NCBI GenBank assembly: GCA_002387205.1
Contig: DGLA01000010.1
Span: 434,438 to 498,437 of the forward strand
DNA from: Stutzerimonas stutzeri
GTDB taxonomy: Bacteria; Pseudomonadota; Gammaproteobacteria; Pseudomonadales; Pseudomonadaceae
Reading direction: 5' to 3'
DNA length: 64,000 nt
Part shown: positions 9,381 through 17,275 of the stretch, piece by piece
Layout of the letters: each line of letters starts with the position of its first letter
Numbering within the stretch: position 1 is the first letter of the stretch
The notes under the pieces: model-generated
The model's database searches: none
What the model saw: the letters and a program-made list of their open reading frames with translations, nothing else
What the model was told of the DNA's origin: nothing
Translations under genes and position numbers: made by a program

Positions 9381-9460
9381 TCGGAGCTTTTGGAGCGGTT
9401 GGGCCTTACCCCCAAACCCGAGCGCAACAGGCATAGCCTGTTCGAAGCACCGCTCCGAGC
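9380..9460 (-). other. Structured spacer with three-way junction and alternative helices
   Basis: GGAGCGGT (9392-9399) pairs with ACCGCTCC (9449-9456) and encloses two hairpins: TTGGG/CCCAA (9399-9403 with 9411-9415) and AACAGGC/GCCTGTT (9426-9432 with 9436-9442). The outer strand can instead pair CTCGGAGC (9380-9387) with GCTCCGAG (9452-9459), directly against the terminator. These alternatives exclude each other, as in an attenuator. A cloverleaf-like shape with a TTCGAA triplet pair suggests a tRNA at first sight, but there is no T stem or anticodon arm. The function is unknown. Confidence 0.5.
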
Positions 9461-9501
9461 CAGGGTCAGGCAATCCCTGACAACTGGCCGGATCGAAACG
9501 C

Positions 9502-9774
9502 TTAGTTGACGGCGTCTTTAAGAGCCTTGCCAGCTTTGAAGCCCGGAATCTTGGCAGCGGCGATGTTGATCGGATTGCCGGTCTGCGGATTGCGACCTGT
9601 GCGAGCAGCGCGCTCTTTCACAGCAAAAGTACCGAAACCAACCAGCACCACGGAGTCACCAGCCTTCAGGGCGCCAGTGACGGATTCGATCACTGCATCC
9701 AGCGCGCGGCCAGCAACAGCTTTCGGGATATCAGCAGATGCGGCGATAGCATCGATCAGTTCCGACTTGTTCAC
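9502..9774 (-). CDS. hupB: DNA-binding protein HU-beta
   Basis: This is a 90-residue bacterial HU, a nucleoid-associated dimer that bends DNA and binds junctions and nicks. It shows the family start MNKSELIDAIAASADI, the GFGTF turn (residues 46-50) and the DNA-binding arm RTGRNPQTGNPINI with the intercalating proline. It lies between lon and ppiD, as in other pseudomonads. The 130-base spacer to lon holds a GC-poor stretch that probably carries its promoter (TATAAA-like bases near 9866-9872 on the plus strand); I do not place it exactly. Confidence 0.96.
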   Translation of the reverse strand: MNKSELIDAIAASADIPKAVAGRALDAVIESVTGALKAGDSVVLVGFGTFAVKERAARTGRNPQTGNPINIAAAKIPGFKAGKALKDAVN

Positions 9775-9906
9775 TCTAAGTCCCCTTATTTCTGTTGAGT
9801 CATTCTTTGATTTTTAATGTAAGCAAAGCGGTGCTGATAAAGCAGTGACACAAAAGGCCGTTTTTATATCAAGGGCGCTGTAAATGCGTCAACGAGGCTT
9901 CTCAGA

Positions 9907-12303
9907 CTAATGCGTGCTGATTCGCTCCTTGGAATCAGGCTCGCGCTTATCTTCCTTTGCGACAATCTCGGGAGCCGCGTCAGGTAAGGGCTCCGGCGCG
10001 TATTGCAGCGCAATTTGGAGGACCTCGTCAATCCACTTCACCGGTTTAATCTGTAGGTCCTGCTTAATATTTTCAGGAATCTCTTTCAGATCACGCTGGT
10101 TCTCTTCGGGAATGATTACCGTCTTGATACCCCCCCGATGAGCCGCGAGCAGTTTTTCCTTCAACCCACCGATAGCCAGCACTTGGCCGCGCAAGGTGAT
10201 TTCGCCCGTCATGGCCACCTCGGCACGAACTGGAATCTGCGTTAGCGCAGAAACAAGCGCGGTGCACATGCCAATGCCGGCGCTTGGTCCATCCTTCGGA
10301 GTAGCACCTTCAGGGACATGAATATGAATGTCCTGCTTCTCGTGAAAATCTACCGGTATGCCGAGGCTCGCGGCACGACTACGAACCACCGTAAGCGCAG
10401 CCGTGATTGACTCGCCCATCACATCTCCCAGCGAACCGGTTTTCGTCAAACGCCCTTTTCCTGGCACAACCGCAGCCTCGATAGTCAGCAACTCGCCGCC
10501 AACCTGCGTCCATGCCAGCCCGGTGACCTGTCCCACCTGATCCTGTTGCTCGGCAAGACCATAGCGGAACTTGCGAACACCCAGGAAATGCTCCAGGGAC
10601 TCGGCGGTCACCTGAACAGTGAAGGCCTTTTCAGTGGCATGTTCCTTGACGACCTTACGGCAGACCTTTGCCAACTGACGCTCGAGACTGCGCACACCCG
10701 CCTCGCGTGTGTAGTAACGGATGACATCGCGAATGGCATCTGCATCGAAGGTCAATTCGGTCTTCTTGAGCCCGTTGGCCTGGACCTGTTTCGGCACAAG
10801 GTATCGAATCGCAATGTTGATCTTTTCATCCTCGGTATACCCGGGGAGACGGATCACTTCCATCCGGTCGAGCAGCGGCGCCGGAATGTTCATCGAATTG
10901 GCCGTACAAAGGAACATGACATCAGAAAGGTCGTAATCGACCTCTAGATAATGATCGTTGAAATTGTGGTTCTGCTCGGGGTCGAGCACCTCAAGCAAGG
11001 CGGACGCGGGGTCACCCCGCATGTCGTTGCCCATCTTGTCGATCTCGTCGAGCAGAAACAGCGGGTTGCGCACCCCCACCTTGGTCATTTTTTGTATCAG
11101 ACGGCCTGGCATGGAGCCGATATAGGTACGCCGATGACCCCGGATTTCTGCTTCATCGCGCACCCCACCGAGCGCCATGCGCACGAATTTACGGTTGGTG
11201 GATCTCGCGATGGATTCGGCCAACGATGTCTTGCCGACGCCAGGCGGACCGACCAGGCAGAGTACGGGGCCCTTCAGTTTCTTCACGCGCTTTTGCACAG
11301 CAAGATACTCAAGGATCCGATCCTTTACCTCTTCGAGACCGTAATGGTCTGCATCAAGGACTTCTTCAGCCTTCGCCAGATCCAGGCGCACCTTGCTCGC
11401 CGCCTTCCACGGAACGTTAACCAACCAATCGATGTAAGTCCTCACCACAGTGGCCTCGGCTGACATCGGCGACATCTGCTTGAGCTTGTTGAGCTCTGTG
11501 GTCGCTTTGGCGTGCGCATCTTTGCTCAATCCCGCGTTCTCGATGCGCTTTTTCAGGTCATCGATTTCGTTGTGACCTTCATCGATATCACCGAGCTCTT
11601 TCTGAATGGCTTTCATCTGCTCATTCAGATAATACTCCCGCTGACTGCGCTCCATCTGTTTCTTGACGCGACCCCGAATCCGCTTCTCGACCTGTAACAG
11701 GTCGATCTCCGCATCGAGCAGGGCAAGCACATGCTCGACACGAGCGGGCAGGTCGGTAATTTCCAGGATCGCCTGTTTCTGCTCGATCTTTAGCGCCATA
11801 TGAGCGGCCATGGTATCGACCAGGCGGCCAGGCTCATCGATGCTCGCAAGCGATGAAAGCACCTCAGACGGAACCTTCTTGCCGAGCTGCACGTATTGCT
11901 CGAACTGGCTAAGCAGGCTCCTGGTGAAAACCTCACCCTCGCGCTCTTCGATTTCCGATTCGTCGACCAGCGCCACCTCTGCACGGCAATGATCATCCAC
12001 TTCGTAAAAACGATCGATCACGCCACGTTGTTCGCCTTCGACCAGGACCTTGACCGTACCGTCCGGCAGCTTGAGCAATTGCAGCACCGTTGCGGCCGTA
12101 CCCACTCGATACAGGCCATCCTCCGCTGGATCATCATCGGCCGGATTCTTTTGCGCCAACAGCAGGATCTGCTTGTCACCAGCCATGGCAGACTCGAGGG
12201 CCTCGATGGATTTCTCCCGGCCGACAAACAGCGGAATTACCATGTGCGGGTAAACCACGACGTCGCGCAGCGGCAAGAGGGGCAGTTCGATGGTTGTCTT
12301 CAT
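9907..12303 (-). CDS. lon: ATP-dependent protease Lon
   Basis: This 798-residue cytoplasmic AAA+ serine protease degrades misfolded and regulatory proteins. The domains in order are the LON substrate-binding domain (1 to about 200), a coiled middle part, an AAA+ module with Walker A GPPGVGKTS (near 355) and FLLDEIDK, and a C-terminal protease domain with the catalytic serine in KDGPSAGIGM and the lysine about 43 residues later. The ATG at 12303 gives the family start MKTTIELPLLPLRDVVVYP; the longer frame would run through the heat-shock promoter. There is no good ribosome site (GAGCTGAATTT), so expression may be set mainly by transcription. Confidence 0.96.
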   Translation of the reverse strand: MKTTIELPLLPLRDVVVYPHMVIPLFVGREKSIEALESAMAGDKQILLLAQKNPADDDPAEDGLYRVGTAATVLQLLKLPDGTVKVLVEGEQRGVIDRFYEVDDHCRAEVALVDESEIEEREGEVFTRSLLSQFEQYVQLGKKVPSEVLSSLASIDEPGRLVDTMAAHMALKIEQKQAILEITDLPARVEHVLALLDAEIDLLQVEKRIRGRVKKQMERSQREYYLNEQMKAIQKELGDIDEGHNEIDDLKKRIENAGLSKDAHAKATTELNKLKQMSPMSAEATVVRTYIDWLVNVPWKAASKVRLDLAKAEEVLDADHYGLEEVKDRILEYLAVQKRVKKLKGPVLCLVGPPGVGKTSLAESIARSTNRKFVRMALGGVRDEAEIRGHRRTYIGSMPGRLIQKMTKVGVRNPLFLLDEIDKMGNDMRGDPASALLEVLDPEQNHNFNDHYLEVDYDLSDVMFLCTANSMNIPAPLLDRMEVIRLPGYTEDEKINIAIRYLVPKQVQANGLKKTELTFDADAIRDVIRYYTREAGVRSLERQLAKVCRKVVKEHATEKAFTVQVTAESLEHFLGVRKFRYGLAEQQDQVGQVTGLAWTQVGGELLTIEAAVVPGKGRLTKTGSLGDVMGESITAALTVVRSRAASLGIPVDFHEKQDIHIHVPEGATPKDGPSAGIGMCTALVSALTQIPVRAEVAMTGEITLRGQVLAIGGLKEKLLAAHRGGIKTVIIPEENQRDLKEIPENIKQDLQIKPVKWIDEVLQIALQYAPEPLPDAAPEIVAKEDKREPDSKERISTH

Positions 12304-12359
12304 AAATTCAGCTCTACGACGGCCATACGGCGGTGAACGGGAAACACCCTGACGATCAA

Positions 12360-12388
12360 AGATGAGGGCACGCAGGGCAAAAAACAAG
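12360..12388 (-). promoter_or_regulatory. Candidate sigma-32 (heat-shock) promoter for lon
   Basis: On the minus strand CTTGTTT (12382-12388) and CCCTCATCT (12360-12368) are 13 bases apart, close to the sigma-32 pattern CTTGAAA / CCCCATNT. It lies 57 bases upstream of lon, a known heat-shock gene. The match is imperfect. Confidence 0.45.
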
Positions 12389-12406
12389 GACGGGAGCAGA
12401 AATGCA

Positions 12407-12426
12407 AAGGGGCCCGGAGGCCCCTT
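12407..12426 (-). terminator. Hairpin after clpX
   Basis: An 8-bp AAGGGGCC/GGCCCCTT stem (12407-12414 with 12419-12426) lies 5 bases beyond the clpX stop. The following minus-strand bases TTTGCATTTCTG are only moderately T-rich, so termination may be partial and lon could receive some read-through. Confidence 0.7.
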
Positions 12427-12431
12427 GTCTA

Positions 12432-13712
12432 TTACGCGTCAGGCGCAGCCTTGGCAGGCGGCTCGGTGTTTTCGTAGATCAGCAGTGGCTGCGAGGTTCC
12501 TTCAATGACACTTTCGTCAATGACGACCTTGCTGACATCCTTCTGGGACGGGATTTCATACATGGTATCCAGCAGAACACCTTCCAGAATCGAGCGCAGG
12601 CCGCGCGCACCTGTCTTACGCTCCAGAGCACGACCCGCGACTGCCTTAAGGGCATCCGTTCTGAATTCCAGGTCCACGCCTTCTAGCTCGAAAAGCTTGG
12701 CGTACTGCTTGGTCAAGGCGTTCTTGGGCTCGGTCAGAATCTGAATGAGTGCAGCTTCATCAAGCTCATCCAGCGTTGCGATAACAGGTAGACGACCGAC
12801 AAACTCCGGAATCAGACCAAACTTGACGAGATCATCCGGCTCGACTGAACGCAGCGACTCACCAATCTTCTTGCCAGGGTCCATGCTACGAACCTCTGCG
12901 TTGAAGCCGATTCCGCCCTTGGTAGAACGGCCCTGGATCACTTTCTCCAGACCGGCAAATGCACCACCGCAGATGAACAGGATGTTGCGCGTATCAACCT
13001 GCAGAAACTCCTGCTGCGGATGCTTGCGGCCGCCCTGCGGGGGTACAGAGGCTACAGTACCTTCAATCAACTTCAAAAGTGCCTGCTGGACCCCTTCACC
13101 CGAAACATCACGGGTAATCGAGGGGTTATCTGATTTACGCGAAATCTTGTCGATCTCGTCGATGTATACGATACCCATCTGGGCTTTTTCGACATCGTAA
13201 TCGCATTTCTGCAACAGTTTCTGAATGATGTTCTCGACATCCTCACCCACGTAACCCGCTTCGGTCAGCGTGGTTGCGTCAGCAATGGTGAAGGGAACAT
13301 TCAGCAACCGAGCAAGCGTCTCGGCGAGCAAGGTCTTACCCGACCCGGTCGGGCCGATGAGAAGAATATTGCTCTTACCTAGCTCGACTTCTTCTTTCTT
13401 GTCGCGCTGATTGAGCCGCTTGTAGTGGTTATAGACAGCCACAGCCAAAATCTTCTTGGCTCGCTCCTGACCAATCACGTACTGGTCGAGGATGCCGCTT
13501 ATCTCCTTAGGTGCAGGCAGCTTTTGCGAATTGCTTTCAGCCTGTGCTTCTTGCACCTCCTCACGGATGATGTCATTGCACAGGTCGACGCACTCGTCGC
13601 AGATAAAAACCGAGGGTCCGGCAATCAACTTGCGTACTTCATGCTGGCTTTTGCCGCAAAAAGAGCAATAGAGCAGCTTGCCGGAATCCTCGCCGTTGCG
13701 GGTGTCAGTCAT
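12432..13712 (-). CDS. clpX: ATP-dependent Clp protease ATP-binding subunit ClpX
   Basis: This 426-residue AAA+ unfoldase recognises tagged substrates and threads them into ClpP. The N-terminal zinc domain has Cys16, Cys19, Cys38 and Cys41. The AAA+ core has Walker A GPTGSGKTLL and Walker B VYIDEIDK, and the ClpP-docking IGF loop is present (GGIGFNAEV). The ATG at 13712 gives the family start MTDTRNGEDSGKLLYCSFC. The clpP gene lies upstream in the same direction, 118 bases away, so ClpXP is encoded together with lon and tig in one proteostasis block. Confidence 0.97.
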   Translation of the reverse strand: MTDTRNGEDSGKLLYCSFCGKSQHEVRKLIAGPSVFICDECVDLCNDIIREEVQEAQAESNSQKLPAPKEISGILDQYVIGQERAKKILAVAVYNHYKRLNQRDKKEEVELGKSNILLIGPTGSGKTLLAETLARLLNVPFTIADATTLTEAGYVGEDVENIIQKLLQKCDYDVEKAQMGIVYIDEIDKISRKSDNPSITRDVSGEGVQQALLKLIEGTVASVPPQGGRKHPQQEFLQVDTRNILFICGGAFAGLEKVIQGRSTKGGIGFNAEVRSMDPGKKIGESLRSVEPDDLVKFGLIPEFVGRLPVIATLDELDEAALIQILTEPKNALTKQYAKLFELEGVDLEFRTDALKAVAGRALERKTGARGLRSILEGVLLDTMYEIPSQKDVSKVVIDESVIEGTSQPLLIYENTEPPAKAAPDA

Positions 13713-13830
13713 TCGATCGATCCAATCGGGAAGGCTTGAAATACAAGATGAAGGCAAACGCGGGCATTTTCAAGGGCATGCAAAAGCGCACAAGACGGAT
13801 GCCCGCTAACTACACCCTCTTAGACCACCT

Positions 13831-14469
13831 CTATACAGGCAGCTGCCGCTTCTCGTGGACAGCATCGACAACGCCGTACTCCAAGGCCCGCGAGGCGCTC
13901 ATGAAGTAGTCTCGATTGGTGTCACGCTCGATCGTCTCGAGATTTTGGCCAGTGTGGTGCGAGAGCAGTTGGTTGAGCCGCTCGCGGATATAAAGGATTT
14001 CGCGCGCGTGGATGTCGATATCAGAGGCCTGTCCCTGAAACCCCCCAAGCGGTTGGTGAATCATTACCCGCGCATTGGGAAGGCAGAAACGCTTGCCCTT
14101 TGCCCCACCAGCGAGCAGGAAGGCGCCCATACTGCAGGCCTGACCAATACAGGTGGTTGAAACGTCGGCCTTGATGAACTGCATCGTGTCATAGATCGCC
14201 ATACCGGCGGTAACAGATCCACCCGGAGAGTTGATGTACAGATGAATATCCTTCTCGGGGTTTTCCGCTTCGAGGAACAGCATCTGCGCCACGATCAGGT
14301 TAGCCATGTAGTCCTCGACCTGGCCGACCATGAAGATAACGCGCTCTTTCAGAAGGCGCGAATAGATGTCATACGCGCGCTCACCGCGAGCGGACTGTTC
14401 GATGACCATCGGCACCAGGCCACCTGCAGCCTGGATGTCTGGAGCTTGCATAAACGGATTGCCGGACAT
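13831..14469 (-). CDS. clpP: ATP-dependent Clp protease proteolytic subunit ClpP
   Basis: This 212-residue serine peptidase (family S14) forms the tetradecameric chamber used by ClpX and ClpA. Catalytic Ser113 lies in GQACSMGA and His138 in MIHQP; the Asp of the triad follows in the QASDIDIHA region. The ATG at 14469 matches the family start (MSGN...). An in-frame TTG six bases upstream sits closer to the GGGAG ribosome site and would add two residues; I cannot exclude it. The usual short propeptide is present (mature start expected near residue 14-17). Confidence 0.96.
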   Translation of the reverse strand: MSGNPFMQAPDIQAAGGLVPMVIEQSARGERAYDIYSRLLKERVIFMVGQVEDYMANLIVAQMLFLEAENPEKDIHLYINSPGGSVTAGMAIYDTMQFIKADVSTTCIGQACSMGAFLLAGGAKGKRFCLPNARVMIHQPLGGFQGQASDIDIHAREILYIRERLNQLLSHHTGQNLETIERDTNRDYFMSASRALEYGVVDAVHEKRQLPV

Positions 14470-14503
14470 GTCCAACGATACTCCCTATGTCATGCCTCAA
14501 ATA

Positions 14504-14530
14504 CATAAGCCAGCTCTAGGCTGGCTTATG
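14504..14530 (-). terminator. Hairpin between tig and clpP
   Basis: A perfect 11-bp stem (CATAAGCCAGC at 14504-14514 with 14520-14530) lies between the tig stop and the clpP start. The bases after it on the minus strand (TATTTG) are only partly T-rich, so it may attenuate rather than stop transcription into clpP. Confidence 0.6.
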
Positions 14531-14555
14531 AATGTGCATTCAAACGATGTGAGAC

Positions 14556-15866
14556 TCAGGCAGCTTGCGGGGCTTCCGCAGGCTTCACTGCTTCTTCGTA
14601 GGAGACCGACTTGTCGGTCACTTTAGCCTGCTGCAGGACAGTATCTACAACTTGTTCTTCGAGCACAACAGAGCGCACTTCGTTCAACTGCTCGTCGTTC
14701 TTGTAATACCAAGAAACGACCTGCTCAGGCTCCTGGTAGGCTGAGGCCATCTCTTCGATAAGCTCGCGGACTCGTGCATCATCAGGCTTCAGCTCGAACT
14801 GCTTCACGACTTCAGCAACAATCAAGCCGAGAACCACACGGCGCTTAGCCTGCTCTTCAAAAAGCTCGGCGGGCAACTGGTCAGGCTTGATGTTGCCACC
14901 AAACTGCTGCACAGCCTGAACCCGCAAACGATTGACTTCGTTATCAATCAGGGCCTTGGGCGCTTCGATTGGATTAGCAACCACCAGCCCCTCCATCACC
15001 TGATTCTTGACCTTAGTCTTGATAGCCTGGCGCAACTCACGCTCCATGTTCTTCTTGACTTCGGCGCGGAATCCTTCAAGCCCGCCTTCCTGAACACCGA
15101 ACTGAGCGAAGAATTCATCGTTCAGCTCCGGCAACTGCGCAGCGGCAACGCTGTTTACAGTTACGGTGAACTCGGCGGTCTTGCCGGCCAAGTCGAGGTT
15201 CTGGTAGTCCTCAGGGAAGGTTGGGTTGATGATGCGCTCATCTCCCGCCTTGGCACCGACAAGAGCGTCTTCAAAACCTGGAATCATGCGGCCGGAACCA
15301 AGCACCAGCTGGGTACCCTGCGCCGAACCACCTGCAAACTCCTCACCATCGATCTTGCCGACGAAATCAATATTGACCTGGTCGCCGCTTTCCGCGGCGC
15401 GGTCGGCGGTCTCGTAGCGAGTGTTCTGCTTGCGAAGAATTTCCAGCATGTTATCGACATCAGCCTCAGCCACTTCGGCTTGCAGGCGTTCGATTTCAAT
15501 GCCTTCGAAGCCGGCAACCTTGAACTCCGGGAACACTTCGAAGGTGGCAACGTATTCAAGATCCTTGCCTTTTTCGAACACCTTGGGTTCGACGGCGGGC
15601 GCGCCTGCCGGGTTGAGTTTTTCGGCTACCACAGCTTCATAAAAGGTCGCTTGGATCAGATCACCCAGGGCCTCTTGGCGCGCCGCTGCTTCGTAGCGCT
15701 GGCGAATGACGCTCATTGGGACTTTGCCGGGGCGGAAACCTGGGATCTTTGCACGGCTGGCGGTCTGTTGCAGACGCTTGTTGACTTCGTTCTCGATGCG
15801 CTCGACCGGCACGCCAATGGTCATGCGGCGCTCAAGAGCGGAGGTGCTTTCAACAGAAACTTGCAT
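14556..15866 (-). CDS. tig: Trigger factor
   Basis: This 436-residue ribosome-associated chaperone has the N-terminal ribosome-docking domain with the signature loop GFRPGKVP (about residues 43-50), the FKBP-type peptidyl-prolyl isomerase domain (from about 150, with GDQVNIDFVGKIDGEEF), and a C-terminal substrate cradle. The ATG at 15866 sits behind GAGGAAA and gives the family start MQVSVES. It opens the tig-clpP-clpX-lon quality-control run. Confidence 0.96.
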   Translation of the reverse strand: MQVSVESTSALERRMTIGVPVERIENEVNKRLQQTASRAKIPGFRPGKVPMSVIRQRYEAAARQEALGDLIQATFYEAVVAEKLNPAGAPAVEPKVFEKGKDLEYVATFEVFPEFKVAGFEGIEIERLQAEVAEADVDNMLEILRKQNTRYETADRAAESGDQVNIDFVGKIDGEEFAGGSAQGTQLVLGSGRMIPGFEDALVGAKAGDERIINPTFPEDYQNLDLAGKTAEFTVTVNSVAAAQLPELNDEFFAQFGVQEGGLEGFRAEVKKNMERELRQAIKTKVKNQVMEGLVVANPIEAPKALIDNEVNRLRVQAVQQFGGNIKPDQLPAELFEEQAKRRVVLGLIVAEVVKQFELKPDDARVRELIEEMASAYQEPEQVVSWYYKNDEQLNEVRSVVLEEQVVDTVLQQAKVTDKSVSYEEAVKPAEAPQAA

Positions 15867-16254
15867 GGATTTTCCTCGTTGCACAGACATAAGCCGGCGA
15901 TCCGGCCCCAGAATGGGCAAGCATTCTAGTGGCTTGCCTTATAGAAGTCACCCCGTCCATCAAGGCTCTTGTCACGGCAGTCCCGGCACCATACCCGGTA
16001 GCACGTCTGAGAAACACCGCCGGGCCAGGCGGCGTTCGGGGGCTCGCCTGCCTTTGCCTTTCGCCGCTTATAAAGTCGCTGATCGGCGTAGCGGGCCCCG
16101 CGCATATGGCACAGCCTCTAATAACAAGCTTAAAGCAAGCAAACAGTGGAAGGCAGGCCTGGTGAGGTGTGCTGCTGCGGCAATCGTGCAAATTGACAGC
16201 AACAAGGGGCCCAACTAGCGTTCGTCAGACTTCAGCATCCTGACCGGAGGCAAC
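15867..16254 (+). other. Intergenic region between tig and the 64-residue gene
   Basis: These 388 bases lie between divergent genes. I see no coding signal. They should contain the tig promoter (minus strand) and the promoter of the small gene at 16255, but no box pair is clear enough to place. Confidence 0.4.
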
Positions 16255-16449
16255 ATGGATATTCAAGTCCGACCGCTATCGTCGATCGAAGGAGACGCGT
16301 GGGAAGTGCTCATGGATCGCAACAAGGTGAAATTTCGCAGCGAATCCGAGGCGCGAGCCTTCGTGCAACGGCTCCAGTCACGGCTTGCTGCCCCTCATTA
16401 TCTGCCAGCTGACGCAAGCAGCCAGGAGCACCGAGGCCAAGCAATCTGA
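16255..16449 (+). CDS. Hypothetical 64-residue protein
   Basis: This small protein has a strong ribosome site (CCGGAGG, 5 bases before ATG). The first 45 residues are a compact mixed alpha/beta stretch (EGDAWEVLMDRNKVKFRSESEARAFVQRLQSRL) that looks like the DUF2188/YozE-type layout of a short strand hairpin followed by a helix; the tail is polar. It has no signal peptide or membrane segment. I do not recognise a function; position between tig and the tRNA cluster gives no clue. The ribosome site and codon use make it likely to be real. Confidence 0.7.
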   Translation: MDIQVRPLSSIEGDAWEVLMDRNKVKFRSESEARAFVQRLQSRLAAPHYLPADASSQEHRGQAI

Positions 16450-16607
16450 CATCGGTTACAGGTATGCGAGCATTCGGGCTGCAGTAGTCGAACTGAGACG
16501 AACGGCAACTCCAAGGTGCTTTGCCGTGGCGCTAGGCAGCACAGTCGAGAGACCTAAATCAAAGAAGGAGCCGAGGTATCTCGTTGATGGCTGAGAATAG
16601 ATACGAA

Positions 16608-16628
16608 AAGGCCCCTTTACGGGGCCTT
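16608..16628 (-). terminator. Terminator of the tRNA Arg-His-Leu unit
   Basis: AAGGCCCC (16608-16615) pairs with GGGGCCTT (16621-16628), and the minus strand continues with TTTTCGTATC. It lies 39 bases beyond the tRNA-Leu end. Confidence 0.8.
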
Positions 16629-16667
16629 GAAGGATTCCACCACGCCGAGGCGGGAAGAAACATGTAA

Positions 16668-16752
16668 TGGTGCGGACGGAGAGACTCGAACTCTCACACC
16701 TTGCGGCGCCAGAACCTAAATCTGGTGTGTCTACCAATTTCACCACGTCCGC
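16668..16752 (-). tRNA. tRNA-Leu (anticodon TAG)
   Basis: The minus strand folds as an 85-base tRNA with encoded CCA. The acceptor is GCGGACG/CGTCCGC, the anticodon stem-loop is CCAGA-TTTAGGT-TCTGG giving TAG, there is a long variable arm as in class II leucine tRNAs, and the T loop is TTCGAGT. Confidence 0.97.
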
Positions 16753-16766
16753 AAACTTCTAAACGA

Positions 16767-16791
16767 AAACGCCAGGCGGTGCCTGGCGTTT
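16767..16791 (-). terminator. Hairpin between tRNA-His and tRNA-Leu
   Basis: AAACGCCAGGC (16767-16777) pairs with GCCTGGCGTTT (16781-16791) around a 3-base loop. The minus strand continues TTCGTTT. It may be a processing hairpin or a partial terminator within the tRNA transcript. Confidence 0.55.
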
Positions 16792-16798
16792 CGGAATA

Positions 16799-16875
16799 TG
16801 GGGTGGACGATGGGGTTCGAACCCACGACCGCAGGAGCCACAATCCTGTGCTCTACCAACTGAGCTACGCCCACC
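16799..16875 (-). tRNA. tRNA-His (anticodon GTG)
   Basis: The minus strand folds as a tRNA with anticodon loop TTGTGGC (GTG), T loop TTCGAAC and encoded CCA. The extra 5' G (base 16875) facing the C discriminator is the histidine identity signature. Confidence 0.97.
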
Positions 16876-16905
16876 ATATTGCCTTGCTTGTGCCAGAGCC
16901 CTAAG

Positions 16906-16982
16906 TGGCGCACCCGGCAGGACTCGAACCTGCGACCATCCGCTTAGAAGGCGGATGCTCTATCCAACTGAGCTACGGGCGC
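16906..16982 (-). tRNA. tRNA-Arg (anticodon TCT)
   Basis: The minus strand folds as a 77-base tRNA with acceptor GCGCCCG/CGGGTGC, anticodon loop CTTCTAA (TCT), T loop TTCGAGT and encoded CCA. It is the first of three tRNAs read as one unit. Confidence 0.97.
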
Positions 16983-17158
16983 TCTTATCTGCATTCTATT
17001 TGAGCGCAGACTTCAAGCTCCGACCAACGAAGGAAGGCCTTCAAAAGTCGCCTTACCCAGCAGCAAGCTGTGCTCGACAAGCGGGGCGAATCTTAATGGG
17101 CCGCTCGCAAGCCGTCAACAGCAAAGCCGAAAAAATTTCAGCCTGGTAAAGGAGTTAC

Positions 17159-17275
17159 ATGAACTGGCCGACCATCGCCTTTGCCGAGCGTCGCGGCCAT
17201 GCGAGAATGCGCGTCCCTTTTCAATCCCCTCGATGGTTGTTCAAGCGTCATGACTGCAAAATTGATCGACGGTAA
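17159..17275 (+). CDS. Possible 38-codon leader reading frame overlapping the folD start
   Basis: ATG at 17159 has an excellent ribosome site (AAAGGAG, 4-base spacing) and opens a 38-codon frame that ends 26 bases inside folD. The predicted peptide is basic (8 Arg) with no recognised domain. folD itself has hardly any ribosome site, so this frame could deliver ribosomes to folD by termination-reinitiation. Whether it is translated is inference. Confidence 0.3.
   Translation: MNWPTIAFAERRGHARMRVPFQSPRWLFKRHDCKIDRR

Noticed and set aside
9392..9456. tRNA-like fold between hupB and ppiD
   Set aside because: The 8-bp closing stem and the TTCGAA motif suggest a tRNA, but there is no T stem between TTCGAAG and the closing strand and no anticodon arm.
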